Part shown: piece after piece, positions 63,360 through 64,000 of the stretch
How positions within the stretch are numbered: the stretch's first letter is position 1
Layout of the letters: the number at the start of each line of letters is the position of its first letter
NCBI GenBank assembly: GCA_029931535.1
Contig: JAQPZY010001419.1
Coordinates: 1,768,501-1,832,500 of the forward strand
Length of the DNA stretch: 64,000 nucleotides
From: Margaritifera margaritifera
Lineage: Eukaryota; Mollusca; Bivalvia; Unionida; Margaritiferidae
Reading direction: 5' to 3'
The notes under the pieces: generated by a model
The model's database searches: none
Told to the model about the DNA's origin: nothing
The model's input: only the letters and a program-made list of their open reading frames with translations
Made by a program: the position numbers and the translations under genes

Positions 63360-63645
63360 ATGGTTTACATTGCCTTGGTTAGACCGTAACTTGAATTCGC
63401 TTCCCCTGTGTTGAGCCCATGCACAACTTTGAACATCAACAAAACTGATGAAAAAAAAGTAGGGCATCTCGTTTGGTCAAAAATTAATATTCGCGAACTG
63501 CAAGTGGAAATGATATACAAAGGAAATTAGGTTGGCGATCTCCCATCAAAACAGACACGTGGATATTCCCTAGCTTAAGACAAGCGACCAGAATGGTCAG
63601 ACACATCCGCGGAGTAATCATAAACGAAAGAAAAAGAAAACGACA
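63360..63645 (+). pseudogene. CR1/L2-type LINE reverse transcriptase fragment
   Basis: The plus frame 'YIALVRP' (stop) 'LEFASPVLSP' then 'ARxxW'-like 'HLVWSKINIRELQVEMIYKG' fits the thumb/C-terminal region of CR1/L2-like RTs, in which R-P-x-L-E-x-A-x-x-V is conserved. Two in-frame stops are visible and the fragment has no ends. RTE or other Jockey-superfamily origin is possible. Confidence 0.55.
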
Positions 63646-64000
63646 TAACTTTCTAATCTTATGTTACATTTGATGTTCCATACAACGATTGTAACATATT
63701 CCATTTCATCAGGAAAGATATCCTCCAACCAGAACTTGTGTTATCTATGTTCAGGTCACCAATTAATACCAGAAAACGTTCTCCGTTATCTTTGATCAGA
63801 CAGAGAGTGCGTATGTATGTAAAATACGTGTGATCTTCGCTCTTTGCAAACCGCGCGTGATTGTTAATCTTTCATCAGTAACACAACCCAAAAGGTAATT
63901 TGACAAGTTCTTATCTCAGAGGTTTTAACCTCATGGATGCCTTACTGTTTTTTGGTGAGAAAAAAGTAACATCATTGTTTGCGCCATTTCTTTCAGGCTT
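63646..64000. other. No gene recognised to the window end
   Basis: The stretch may extend the LINE fragment upstream of it, but no motif supports that. Confidence 0.4.

Overview
The window looks like repeat-rich, AT-rich metazoan DNA, most likely from a lophotrochozoan and plausibly a mollusc. The evidence is tRNA-derived SINEs with a 'gtccttgggcaag' body, RTE and I-type LINEs, a GIY-YIG Penelope-like element, a Polinton/Maverick (adintovirus-like) element, a mariner relic, and many long (TA)n, (CT)n, (CA)n and (TATG)n arrays. I recognise no host protein-coding gene, rRNA or functional tRNA. Nearly all coding signal belongs to mobile elements, and every one of these is disrupted. The species is an inference and could be wrong.

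Layout. 0-15.7 kb: gene-free DNA with SINE copies, an eight-unit ~165-bp satellite (4.03-5.4 kb), a palindromic MITE (9.46 kb) and a six-copy ~94-bp tandem repeat (11.9-12.5 kb). 15.7-28.6 kb: two direct copies of one ~5-kb block (15.71-20.60 and 22.16-28.59). The second copy is split by a 1.8-kb insert that behaves as a solo LTR with a 5-bp target duplication. Between the copies lies a Penelope-like GIY-YIG fragment with its 5' part inverted. 29.3-34.1 kb: an I-superfamily LINE whose endonuclease half is inverted relative to its RT/RNase H half (twin-priming structure). Its 3' UTR carries four copies of a two-hairpin repeat. 34.3-40.7 kb: microsatellites and a hAT-type MITE with a perfect 8-bp duplication.

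40.8-49.6 kb is the most interesting part: a decayed Polinton/adintovirus-like element bounded by inverted terminal repeats. The left arm, on the minus strand, has an HNH/endonuclease VII-like gene end and a probable SF1-type helicase. The right arm, on the plus strand, has a capsid-like gene, a short basic protein, an adenain-like cysteine protease, a phospholipase A2-like relic, and a DDE integrase with a chromodomain-like tail. A truncated copy of the HNH and helicase ends is repeated inverted in the right terminus, so the terminal repeats run into coding DNA. A nearly full-length but dead RTE LINE is nested in the middle.

50.0-64 kb: a mariner relic (50.2-51.5 kb), a 31-bp hairpin-forming minisatellite, degenerate ~200-bp repeats, and 3' fragments of two further LINEs (59.4-61.8 kb and 63.4 kb). 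The genes do not form a host pathway. The window reads as a nested transposon landscape. All similarity statements come from reading motifs by eye; no database search or alignment was run.
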